A model generated the notes under the pieces. The model searched no databases. It worked only from the letters and a program-made list of their open reading frames with translations, and had not been told where the DNA came from. From contig DYFC01000019.1 of assembly GCA_020725385.1 (NCBI GenBank), positions 1 to 51,312 of the forward strand: DNA of 51,312 nucleotides, in the 5' to 3' direction. A program made the translations under genes and the position numbers. Shown in pieces: positions 25,376-33,607 of this stretch (the stretch's first letter is position 1; each line of letters begins with the position of its first letter). This DNA is from Nitrospira japonica. Lineage in GTDB: Bacteria > Nitrospirota > Thermodesulfovibrionia > Thermodesulfovibrionales > SM23-35.

Positions 25376-26386
25376 TCAATTTGAGCTCATTTTTATCTCG
25401 TAGCATTTATGCGCAAGTTCTATAAGATCATCTAATCCCCATGTTTGCCTGTCTGTCAGGTATTTTGTAAGACTTGAAGGTATTGCATCAATGCCGAGAA
25501 ATGCTCCACTGATAGCTCCTGCCATGGCAGCAGTTGTGTCAGTATCCCCTCCACCGGAAATTGCAGTACATATTGTTTCCATGTAATCATATGGATTCTT
25601 TAAAAAAGAATATAGACTCCAAAGAACACTGCTTACAACGTATCCTGAAATTCCTTTCCATTCATCATCATCGATAAACTCTTTGTCATATCCTGCTTTG
25701 GATATTTCTTCAAAAGCATCATTATATGATAGGTTCAACCATAAAGAAAGTTTTTTAAGTTCAGATGAGAATATATTAGAAATTCTTCCTGTCCATTCTT
25801 CAAGTTTCAAGAGAAAGTAGTTTTGGTCAAAAGTTTTTTGGGTTAATACAAGAGCAACAGCTCCGCTAATTGCAACAGCTCCTGCTGAACTTCTTGGATC
25901 TTGATGTGTTATTCTTCCTTGATCATGAGCTGCTTTGACAAGCATTTCTGGATTATCATAAAAAAATAATCCTATTGGCGCTGCTCTCATTGCACTTCCA
26001 TTACCAGCAGCAGGTGGAGGTGCACCTGATTCTTCCCATGAAATTCCTCTACAGAGTCTTTTTGCAGCTTCCTTTGTAGAGTATCCAAAAGCAACTATTC
26101 TTTTCTCTACAAATGTCATTGCAATCCTTCTTGCATAGTCAGCAGGGTCAAATTTTCTGCAGATAACGTAACTTTGCATTAGTTCACGTGCAAGTTGTGA
26201 ATCATCTGAATATTGTCCGAAAGAAAACGGTAATCTGCCAAGCTCTGTAGCAAGACCTGTTTTCAGATAATCTTCTACATAACGGATTGATGCCTGAGGA
26301 GAATAGCCCTCTGTAACAAATCCTGCAGCATCACCAAGACACTGTCCAATGATGCAACCGCTAAATTTATCTTTTAGCTCTACCAT
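25376..26386 (-). CDS. ADP-ribosylglycohydrolase (DraG-like)
   Basis: A 336-residue ADP-ribosylglycohydrolase fold protein, predicted to remove ADP-ribose from proteins or small molecules. Metal-site motifs are SDDSQLARE (about 60-68), GNGSAMRAAPIG (about 126-137), ITHQDPRSSAGAVAISGAVA, and GGGDTDTTAAMAGAISGAFLG (about 283-303). It is the last gene of the hemA operon, one base-pair from the hemC stop. In diazotrophs DraG reactivates nitrogenase, but no nif genes are present here, so the target is unknown. Confidence 0.88.
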   Translation of the reverse strand: MVELKDKFSGCIIGQCLGDAAGFVTEGYSPQASIRYVEDYLKTGLATELGRLPFSFGQYSDDSQLARELMQSYVICRKFDPADYARRIAMTFVEKRIVAFGYSTKEAAKRLCRGISWEESGAPPPAAGNGSAMRAAPIGLFFYDNPEMLVKAAHDQGRITHQDPRSSAGAVAISGAVALVLTQKTFDQNYFLLKLEEWTGRISNIFSSELKKLSLWLNLSYNDAFEEISKAGYDKEFIDDDEWKGISGYVVSSVLWSLYSFLKNPYDYMETICTAISGGGDTDTTAAMAGAISGAFLGIDAIPSSLTKYLTDRQTWGLDDLIELAHKCYEIKMSSN

Positions 26387-27334
26387 CTATCTCTTGTAAA
26401 CTTCATCGAGTATTAACTTTGCACCTCTGGATAAGATATCTTCAGCAAGTTCAATACCGATTTTCTCTGCATCGGAAATATGACCTTTTTTATTCCCTTT
26501 AATTATCCTGTCACCTTCTATACTGCCGACAAGTCCGTCAAGTGAAATCTTATCCTGTTCTACAAATACTGCATGGGCTGCAATCGGAACCTGACATCCT
26601 CCTTCGAGTTTTTTTAAGAATGCTCTTTCTGCTTTTACACAAATTGCAGTTTCAAAATGATTCAAAGGCAATATTATTCTATTAACAAATTCGTCATCTT
26701 CTCTACATTCAATACCAATAGCGCCCTGTCCTATTGCTGGGAGGCTTACTTCAAATGACAGGAATTCTGTAATTCTGTTACCAAGCCCCAATCTTTTAGC
26801 ACCTGCAGCAGCAAGTATGATTGCATCATACTTGCCTTCGTCAAGTTTACGAATTCTTGTATCAACATTGCCTCTTAATTGTTCGATTATTAAATCAGGT
26901 CTTATATTTAAAATCTGGCAGGAGCGTCTTAGGCTGCTTGTCCCGATTTTTGCCTTATGAGGGATTGATTTGAAATTTTGAATCTTGAATTTTGAGCCCT
27001 GAACTCTTGATATAAGTACGTCTCTCGGGTCTTCCCGCTTACAGATTACAGCAAGATGAAGACCCTCGGGAAATTCTGTAGGAACATCCTTCATGCTATG
27101 CACCGCTATATCAGCTTCTTTTCTTAATAATGCTTCTTCTATTTCTTTGACAAAAAGTCCTTTACCACCAACTTTTGCGAGCGGTACATTAAGAATTTTA
27201 TCTCCAGTGGTTTTTATTTTATTTAATTCTATATTGATTTCAGGATAAAGTTTCTGAAGTTCGGCTTTAACAAACTCTGCCTGCCAGAGGGCAAGTTTAC
27301 TGCTTCTTGTGCCAATAATTATCCTATTTCTCAT
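26387..27334 (-). CDS. hemC: Porphobilinogen deaminase (hydroxymethylbilane synthase)
   Basis: A 315-residue enzyme joining four porphobilinogens into hydroxymethylbilane. The N terminus IIIGTRSSKLALWQAEFV, DIAVHSMKDVPTEFPEGL, GTSSLRRSCQ, QLRGNVDTRIRKL and the cofactor Cys in LEGGCQVPIAAHA are all present. A roughly 12-residue insert, VQGSKFKIQNFKS, sits at about residues 110-122 between DPRDVLIS and IPHKAKIGTSSLRR. There E. coli has a shorter loop. The insert is encoded by a simple repeat. It follows hemA by 16 bases. Confidence 0.95.
   Translation of the reverse strand: MRNRIIIGTRSSKLALWQAEFVKAELQKLYPEINIELNKIKTTGDKILNVPLAKVGGKGLFVKEIEEALLRKEADIAVHSMKDVPTEFPEGLHLAVICKREDPRDVLISRVQGSKFKIQNFKSIPHKAKIGTSSLRRSCQILNIRPDLIIEQLRGNVDTRIRKLDEGKYDAIILAAAGAKRLGLGNRITEFLSFEVSLPAIGQGAIGIECREDDEFVNRIILPLNHFETAICVKAERAFLKKLEGGCQVPIAAHAVFVEQDKISLDGLVGSIEGDRIIKGNKKGHISDAEKIGIELAEDILSRGAKLILDEVYKR
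26970..27003. repeat. Simple repeat inserted in hemC
   Basis: Tandem-like TTTGAAATTTTGAATCTTGA followed by ATTTTGAGCCC on the plus strand. It encodes SKFKIQNFKS-type residues in frame in hemC. Repeats of this FKIQN type are often seen between genes and inside permissive loops of other bacteria. Confidence 0.45.
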
Positions 27335-27350
27335 AAATCAAAAAAGTCTT

Positions 27351-28619
27351 TTATCCTTTCTTTCCGTCCATTCCATATAATTTTCTTATAGCAGCAACCA
27401 AAACATCTCTATCTTCAGAATCTTCTTTTAAAGCTGCTGTTGGCGGATGAATTAACTTATTTACTATAGCAGTAGCCATATACTCAATAGCTTCCTTCTC
27501 TTTTTGTCCTAAGCCAGGTATTTTATGCATTAATTTTTCAAGTTCTTCCTTTTTTATCTCTTCAGCTTTTTCTCTGATGGCAATAATAGTTGGCACTGAA
27601 TCGAGAGACTGAAGCCATTTTGAAAAAGTCTCAATCTCTTCTTCAATAATCTGTTCAGCTTTTTCAGCTTCTTTTTTCCTCTCAAAGAGATTTGTATCAA
27701 CAATTCCCTGAAGGTCGTCAACATTATAGAGATAGACATTATCAAGCTCGTTTATTTCAGGGTCTATATTTCTCGGGACAGAAATATCAATTATAAAAAC
27801 CTGTCTTTGCTTTCTTTCTTTCATTACTTTTTGCATCTGATTTTTTGAAAGGATATAATGTGATGCACCAGTTGAACAGATTATTATGTCAGCCCTGTGC
27901 ATTTCATCTATAAAATTATCAAATTTTACAGGCCTTCCATTGAATTCTTTTGCAAGGTCACAAGCACGTTCAAAAGTTCTATTTGCAACAAGAACTTCTC
28001 GGACGCCGTTATTTATGAGATGCCTTGCAGCAAGTTCTGCCATTTCACCTGCTCCGAGTAACATGAAAACTTTTTTTGAAAGATCAGTAAAAATTTTTTT
28101 CGCTAATTCAACTGCTGCAAAACTTATTGAGACAGCATTTTCTGCTATCTTTGTTTCTGTCCTCACCCTTTTCGCAACTGAAATGGACTTTTTCATTAAT
28201 TTGTTCAAAAGTATGCCTGTAGTTTTTTTAGCGAGAGCGAGTTCAAAGGCATCTTTCAATTGTCCAAGTATCTGGGGTTCGCCAATTACCATCGAATCAA
28301 GACTTGAAGCAACTCTAAAGACATGTTTTACAGCATCCATACCGGCATGTATATATAAAGACCTGTCAAGGGCTGTTCTATCGATTTTATGATAGTCTGA
28401 AAGAAAAACCCTTATTGCCTCTTCTGCTTTTTCAGCATCATCTACATTTGCATAGAGCTCAACCCTATTACAGGTTGACAAAATAATGCTTTCCTTAATA
28501 TGCGGAAGTTTGTGAAAAAGCAATAAACCTTCTTCAAGTTTCGGTCCGTTAAAGGCGAGCTTCTCTCTCACATCCACATCTGCAACCTTATGATTTAAGC
28601 CTACTACAAGAACTTTCAT
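27351..28619 (-). CDS. hemA: Glutamyl-tRNA reductase
   Basis: A 422-residue GluTR, first enzyme of the C5 heme pathway, reducing glutamyl-tRNA to glutamate-1-semialdehyde. The catalytic Cys lies in LSTCNRVELYA (about residue 50). SSLDSMVIGEPQILGQLK (about 108-125), GAGEMAELAARHL (NADPH site, about 190-202) and VFIIDISVPRNIDPEI are diagnostic. The start overlaps ccsA by four bases (ATGA), so synthesis is coupled. Confidence 0.96.
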   Translation of the reverse strand: MKVLVVGLNHKVADVDVREKLAFNGPKLEEGLLLFHKLPHIKESIILSTCNRVELYANVDDAEKAEEAIRVFLSDYHKIDRTALDRSLYIHAGMDAVKHVFRVASSLDSMVIGEPQILGQLKDAFELALAKKTTGILLNKLMKKSISVAKRVRTETKIAENAVSISFAAVELAKKIFTDLSKKVFMLLGAGEMAELAARHLINNGVREVLVANRTFERACDLAKEFNGRPVKFDNFIDEMHRADIIICSTGASHYILSKNQMQKVMKERKQRQVFIIDISVPRNIDPEINELDNVYLYNVDDLQGIVDTNLFERKKEAEKAEQIIEEEIETFSKWLQSLDSVPTIIAIREKAEEIKKEELEKLMHKIPGLGQKEKEAIEYMATAIVNKLIHPPTAALKEDSEDRDVLVAAIRKLYGMDGKKG

Positions 28620-29440
28620 AGAAAAACGTGGAGACCTTTCTTTAGGAGTTTAATACCAAAGAAAGCTATCAGTATTGTTAAGAATCCAACAATTGATAAA
28701 ATTGCAGCTCTTTTACCACGCCAGCCAGCTATAAGACGGGCGTGAAGGATAATCGCATAGATAAACCATGTTACTAAAGACCATGTCTCTCTTGGATCCC
28801 AATTCCAGTAACTTCCCCACGCAGTCTGCGCCCATAATGCCCCTGTTATTATTGCAAATGTAAGTAACGGAAAACCAAAAGTTATGAGTCTATAATTTAT
28901 TTCATCAAGACTTTGTAAGCTCGGAAGTCTTTCAAATAATCCTGATATTTTTTTGGCCTTTACATAATGTTCCTGCACAAGATACATAATACCTATTCCA
29001 AAAGCAAGAGCAAAAGCTGCATTTCCAAGAAAAGCAAAAACAGTATGAATACCAAGCCAATAACTCTGCAAAACCGGGCTTAAAGGTTTGATTTCTCTTG
29101 GCAGCATTGATGAGGATAACATTAGTAATAAAACAAAAGGCATTATAAAAGAAGGAAGAAGATTTATTTTGTATCTAAAGTTAAGTATAAAAAAAATAAG
29201 TACTATACACCACGAGAAAAAAGATGTTGCTTCATGGGGATTAGTTATTGGTATATGGCCTGCTGCAACATAACGGTAAATAATATTAACTGTATGGATG
29301 AAAAACCCTACAGCAGCAGAAAAAAGCATTATTCTGTGAGTAATTTTTGACTCTTTGAAGATTTCCGTAATACTTACTATTGCTGAAGCAAAATAGCAAG
29401 TGAGAGCAAGTTCAAACAGAATTACATCCATTAGAAACAA
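28616..29440 (-). CDS. ccsA: Cytochrome c biogenesis protein CcsA/HemX type
   Basis: A 274-residue integral membrane protein with about eight hydrophobic segments and the heme-handling WGSYWNWDPRETWSLVTW motif (about residues 207-224) of CcsA/CcsB family proteins. In system II cytochrome c maturation these deliver heme to apocytochromes. Related HemX proteins affect GluTR level. Histidines at about residues 133 and 236 could serve as heme ligands. No ResB/Ccs1 partner is in the window. Coupled to hemA. Confidence 0.88.
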   Translation of the reverse strand: MFLMDVILFELALTCYFASAIVSITEIFKESKITHRIMLFSAAVGFFIHTVNIIYRYVAAGHIPITNPHEATSFFSWCIVLIFFILNFRYKINLLPSFIMPFVLLLMLSSSMLPREIKPLSPVLQSYWLGIHTVFAFLGNAAFALAFGIGIMYLVQEHYVKAKKISGLFERLPSLQSLDEINYRLITFGFPLLTFAIITGALWAQTAWGSYWNWDPRETWSLVTWFIYAIILHARLIAGWRGKRAAILSIVGFLTILIAFFGIKLLKKGLHVFL

Positions 29441-29601
29441 CCAAGCTCACAATTTATTATTTTGACTTTCAGTTCATCAGCAGCTTTGCCGACTTCGCGA
29501 TAGGAAACCGAAAGGTCTTCAGCTATTTTTCTCGCTACCTTGCAGGGTATTTTATTATTAATAGCTGTCTTTTTTATTTCTTCAAAAATTTTCTCTTTCA
29601 T
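29431..29601 (-). CDS. Small conserved-looking protein heading the heme operon
   Basis: About 56 residues from the ATG at 29601 (MKEKIFEEIKK...). The reading frame is open from 29634, but those extra residues look unconvincing. Predicted helical, with a possible winged-helix-like segment (VARKIAEDLSVSYREVGKAADEL) split as VARKIAEDLS and VSYREVGKAADEL. The end KIINCELGCF has two Cys. It overlaps ccsA by 10 bases and is probably cotranscribed. I do not recognise a named family. A small DNA- or metal-binding role is only a guess. Confidence 0.6.
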   Translation of the reverse strand: MKEKIFEEIKKTAINNKIPCKVARKIAEDLSVSYREVGKAADELKVKIINCELGCF

Positions 29602-29848
29602 GACGGTATATAAAAATATTACACCATAAAGCATTTAAAACTCAAATATGTATACTCATTCACAACATATGAGACGATAGAAGGATTTAAAAATCATCAA
29701 TAATGCCAAGTTTAATTGCAAAGAGTTATATTCCTTAATGAATGATGTGGTCTGCACAATTATAGATGTATTTATCTCAGGTTCTTCGTTAGTAAAGGGG
29801 AGTTAGTTAACGAAGGAAATTAAAGATTTTATGATTATATTGTTTAAT

Positions 29849-30187
29849 TTAAAGCAGATTAAGCTTTTTGAGAATTTCTAAACTTTCAATAATAAAGTTT
29901 TCTATATCCATTGGTTCTGCTTCAATATGTAGCAAAGGATTTTCGAATGGATGTTTATGATAGAAACCTCCTTCTTTATCTATCCCGTATATTCTTTCGC
30001 CAGCAACTACAAGAGCCATGTTGAGTTTTTCTTTTGTTTCATTGGCATAAATTTGTATAAAAACTTCACGAGAAAAACCAATCCTTGCAATCAGGGTAAC
30101 ATTTGTATGGTCCAATTCTAATAGTTTTAAGCTATATCTATCGAGAATATCTTTTATGGTTTGAGTAACTTTTCTAATTGTTATCAT
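29849..30187 (-). CDS. Toxin-like protein, TumE/DUF6516-type
   Basis: A 112-residue small protein resembling TumE-type (DUF6516) toxins by the segment YGIDKEGGFYHKHPFENP (about residues 67-84), which matches their Y-DN-HG-HHHP pattern, and by its size and pairing. It starts four bases before the end of the upstream small gene (ATGA overlap), a typical coupling. The assignment rests on pattern memory. No activity can be inferred from the sequence alone. Confidence 0.5.
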   Translation of the reverse strand: MITIRKVTQTIKDILDRYSLKLLELDHTNVTLIARIGFSREVFIQIYANETKEKLNMALVVAGERIYGIDKEGGFYHKHPFENPLLHIEAEPMDIENFIIESLEILKKLNLL

Positions 30188-30453
30188 TCGTTTATTTCTC
30201 GAATCTTTTTTATTTTATCCTCAAGATATCTTATGCTTTCTATGGCATGTTCCCAGTTCATAGAGTCCAACTCTATATCCCATGCAAAGTCCTTTTTTGC
30301 TACGAGATTCTTTTTGTCAAATTCCTGAAAACTCATACCATATTTCTTTCTAAATTTCTCGTCAGTCAGCTTAAATAAAGCAAGGCGTTTTTCATATTCA
30401 CTTAAAACAGCTTCTTTTATTTCTTTCTCGGGAAGCAAATCAATAAGTTTCAT
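30184..30453 (-). CDS. Small antitoxin-like partner
   Basis: An 89-residue protein, charged and helical (MKLIDLLPEKEIKEAV..., with KIKKIREINE at the end). I recognise no named domain with certainty. It is preceded by a strong AGGAGG and coupled by four bases to the TumE-like gene, the order expected for an antitoxin and toxin pair. Confidence 0.5.
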   Translation of the reverse strand: MKLIDLLPEKEIKEAVLSEYEKRLALFKLTDEKFRKKYGMSFQEFDKKNLVAKKDFAWDIELDSMNWEHAIESIRYLEDKIKKIREINE

Positions 30454-30962
30454 TTAAATTACCTCCTTTTGTTTAACATAGTATAACAATATTTTTATCC
30501 ACTTTCTGTTACAATTGCAATCTCTACATTATATGTATTTTCAAAATGTAATCCTTATAATTATTGGAAAAATCATGCATACTAACTATACACCAGATTT
30601 ATTGCATTTTGAGTATGCGCTACATGCAATAACAGATGAGACAATATAACAGTTGCAACAATATGCTATTTAAGCAAGATCTGTTGGACTATATATAATC
30701 CCTATTACCGAACCAGTGCTAGTAATACTTCTGACCGTTTTTTCTGATTAAAAGTGCTTGTTCACAGCATTTGAGACAAAAAGAGAAGGTCTCAATTATA
30801 TTAAAAAGTTACCCTCTATTTTATCTTTTTTTGTTTATGTGTAAACATGTTTAATTCAATAAAATAAATTTTTAAATAATTTTGTCTTAAATCTTAATTA
30901 TAGAAATTTAAAGGCTCAAACTTTTATCGAATATTGTAAAAATACCGGTTATATGTATCCTT
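30454..30962. other. Gene-free accessory spacer
   Basis: About 509 bases with no credible ORF. The minus strand holds a TATACT-like box near the antitoxin-like gene. An inverted repeat TTGAGAC (30771-30777) with GTCTCAA (30789-30795) lies inside, followed on the plus strand by TTATATT. On the minus strand it could lie beyond the restriction gene's end. Nothing else is recognised. Confidence 0.4.
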
Positions 30963-31736
30963 CTATTTGAATTTTAAAAAATATTCATCCATCTCAGGTC
31001 TTAATTCCAAGCCTACTCTCTCAAAGCAATCTAATAATTCTGAGTATGCTCCTTTCCCTCCAAGAAAGTCCCAAAATTCTTCCGCAACTTTTAGTTCATT
31101 ATTCAAATCAAGCATACCTTTTAATGTCCATCTTTCATAGGGTTTTGGTTCATAAGGATTATATGGAATTGCAATATAAGAATGTACATCTGAAGTAGGA
31201 TGACCTGATAAATAAATTGCTATCCATTCTAATAATGTTCTCTTAAAATCCTTGAAATTACTGATATTAGGCTTAGCTGTTTTTAAATCGAATAAATGGA
31301 CAGTTCCGTCTTTGCCTTTAACAAACAAATCAACCTTTACAGTTTTTAATTTATTCATTGTGCCCTTATTGCAGACTTTTCTTATCCTTGCAATTTCTTC
31401 CACTTTATTAGGTACGTTTCCAATAGTCAGTTCATTCATGATGTGTTGAATTTCTGTCTGTGCCTGTTCGCTTATTGTATTACCCACTACGAATTGTTTC
31501 TGTGCAACAGGGAAGTTTAAGCTTGCCAAAGTTTCTGCCACAGGCTCAAAAATAGAAGTGCCGAAAGTGGTATTCAAAGAATGGATGAAAGAAAATAATG
31601 CCATTCTATCCTGCCCGAGTAAGCGATAATGGAACGGCATATTATTGGTCTCGGGTTTATAAGATAGAAATTTATTTTTTAGGCTCTCCTTGATGGTATT
31701 TTCAACTCTCTTTATTTGTTCTTTTGAAAGGGCCAT
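30963..31736 (-). CDS. TdeIII-like type II restriction endonuclease
   Basis: A 257-residue protein resembling TdeIII/MjaII-family type II restriction endonucleases. The segment KVDLFVKGKDGTVHLFDLKTAKPN, read as KVDLFVKG then FDLKTAKPN, has the Asp...Asp-x-Lys spacing of a PD-(D/E)xK nuclease (about residues 134-156). It starts one base after the methyltransferase gene ends. The recognition sequence cannot be read off. Related enzymes cut GGNCC-type sites, but that is not established here. Confidence 0.68.
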   Translation of the reverse strand: MALSKEQIKRVENTIKESLKNKFLSYKPETNNMPFHYRLLGQDRMALFSFIHSLNTTFGTSIFEPVAETLASLNFPVAQKQFVVGNTISEQAQTEIQHIMNELTIGNVPNKVEEIARIRKVCNKGTMNKLKTVKVDLFVKGKDGTVHLFDLKTAKPNISNFKDFKRTLLEWIAIYLSGHPTSDVHSYIAIPYNPYEPKPYERWTLKGMLDLNNELKVAEEFWDFLGGKGAYSELLDCFERVGLELRPEMDEYFLKFK

Positions 31737-31737
31737 T

Positions 31738-33351
31738 TTATATTTCCTTTAAGTGAAAAATTGTTTCTGCATAGGCGGTATCTCTGTCTTTTTCTACTCT
31801 GTTAAGAACAGGCCGTTTAAATCTATTAACTATTTTCATCTCTGCCGATTCTGCTATCTTGGGATAGAGATTGAATTTATCGTTAGCAACTAAGAAAATA
31901 TCATAGTCAGACTGAAGATATCTTTTACAATTTTTTAAGACTTCTGCTATGCCCTGTGTGTAGAACTCCCTTGCTTCTTTCCCCTGCCCCTTGAATAAAT
32001 GTCCTATTTCCAGTTCATCTTTTCGCTTAAGACCAAACATTTCATATGCATAGGCATGTTGTTCATGATAAGCAATTAGCCCAACATAAGGAGGACTCGA
32101 AAAGATTCCTCTTATTTTTTGTTTTGATAAAATTTCTGCAAGTTCGAGATTTAATTTCTTAGTTTCTTCAAAAATATCAATTGTTCTGCTATCCCCCACT
32201 AAGCAAAGTTGATAGGTCTCTGTCCTAAACTTGTTAAACTCATCGAGGCGATTTAATGTATCTACAGTATAAGTCTGCCACCAATTGGCAATAGTAAAAA
32301 TTGGCTTACAGATTTTTCCATGTTTTTTACAGTAATATGTAGTTGTAATGGGCTCTCTTAGAGTAGCTAAATCAGCATGTGTAGTCGCTCTGCAAGAACG
32401 AACTGTTCTACTTAAGATAACTGCTAAAACTCTCTTAATATCTTCATTCGCTATAGTAGTTTTCAATTCGTTAGATAAAAAATCAATTTCTTCTCTCACA
32501 GGCAATAAAAACCACCTATCCAAAAAAGTATCATTTCTATTCTGTTTTATTTTAATTTGATATTTTTCTACTAGAGCATAGTAAATATCCAGAAATTCCT
32601 TTTCTCTTATACTGGCATACTTACTCTCGTTGATTTCACCTCTTGCAACTTTTCTCTTATATTCTGGTGATGGGAAATATTTAGCATTGAATTTTGCAAG
32701 TTCTGATAATAGATGCTCTTCAAAAATAATATTGTTTCTGGTTTTCTGGAAGTCCTTTAGTCGTGATGTTAGTTTATGTATTGCATTTGCGATTAAAGGT
32801 AGATTATGTTTCTTTATTTTGATATTGGTAATCAATGCATTGAAGGAAGATATATCTATTCCAATAGCATGCATTCCAAGTTCATTTGCCTGTACTAGTG
32901 TTGTCCCGCTACCGCAAAAAGGATCTAATACTATATCGCCTTCATGAAAATAAATCTCTCTTTTAAATTCATCAGTATGAGAGTCAAGAAAATATTCTAC
33001 TAACTGAGGGATAAACTTTCCTTTATACGGATGTAACCTATGTACATGCTTTGTCCTTTCTGATTCTGTATATTCTATAAAAGACAAGTGCCAATTGAGG
33101 TCATCTCCCAATATCTTTTTAAGCCGCTTCTCTTTATTATTAAGCGAGTCATAATAGTCTTTTAGCTCTTCTACATTTAACAGAGGGTTGCCGTTGTTAC
33201 CATATTTGTTTATTCTTCCATATTGAATAAGATAGAGAATGTTTGAAATGGTAACTTTACGATTCAGATATTGAGAAGCCCATTCGCTGGCTTCTTTTAA
33301 ATTAAGCATTTTTATATCTTTTTTTTCGAAGAATGTTAACTGGTTCATCAT
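31738..33351 (-). CDS. DNA methyltransferase of a type II system
   Basis: A 537-residue modification enzyme. The SAM motif DPFCGSGTTLVQANELG lies at about residues 143-159 and the catalytic SPPY motif near 417. SPPY and the motif order are typical of N4-cytosine methyltransferases, though N6-adenine cannot be excluded. Residues 1-60 look like a short helix-turn-helix or DNA-binding start (NLKEASEWASQYLNRKVT). The start is open to choice (33351, 33348 or 33309). The 33351 ATG is placed six bases after a perfect TATAAT box. It is cotranscribed with the endonuclease gene. Confidence 0.82.
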   Translation of the reverse strand: MMNQLTFFEKKDIKMLNLKEASEWASQYLNRKVTISNILYLIQYGRINKYGNNGNPLLNVEELKDYYDSLNNKEKRLKKILGDDLNWHLSFIEYTESERTKHVHRLHPYKGKFIPQLVEYFLDSHTDEFKREIYFHEGDIVLDPFCGSGTTLVQANELGMHAIGIDISSFNALITNIKIKKHNLPLIANAIHKLTSRLKDFQKTRNNIIFEEHLLSELAKFNAKYFPSPEYKRKVARGEINESKYASIREKEFLDIYYALVEKYQIKIKQNRNDTFLDRWFLLPVREEIDFLSNELKTTIANEDIKRVLAVILSRTVRSCRATTHADLATLREPITTTYYCKKHGKICKPIFTIANWWQTYTVDTLNRLDEFNKFRTETYQLCLVGDSRTIDIFEETKKLNLELAEILSKQKIRGIFSSPPYVGLIAYHEQHAYAYEMFGLKRKDELEIGHLFKGQGKEAREFYTQGIAEVLKNCKRYLQSDYDIFLVANDKFNLYPKIAESAEMKIVNRFKRPVLNRVEKDRDTAYAETIFHLKEI

Positions 33352-33357
33352 AAAATT

Positions 33358-33363
33358 ATTATA
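33358..33363 (-). promoter_or_regulatory. TATAAT box six bases before the methyltransferase start
   Basis: On the minus strand TATAAT (33358-33363), then AATTTT, then ATG at 33351. No good -35 hexamer lies 16-18 bases upstream, so this is weaker than the other predicted leaderless promoters. Confidence 0.35.
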
Positions 33364-33607
33364 TTGATTTTTTACGGATATTATATCTTAATTTTTTATA
33401 AAGATGCATGTTTTTGCTACTTCTCGATCCTACAGAAAGTTCGAAACGTTTTGCTTTAAAATATTTTTTAATTTCTTGCATTAAAAGATATAGAATTTGA
33501 AAAATCTTTTCATTTATTGCCACGAGACGTTATGTGATAATATATATCAGTTGATTCGCATTAGGCCATTGAACTTGTTCATATCAATTTATTAAGTATA
33601 TAAATTA

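Noticed and set aside
30454-30962. CRISPR array or tRNA in the empty accessory spacer
   Set aside because: No repeated direct units or cloverleaf pattern were found by eye; only one short inverted repeat stands out.
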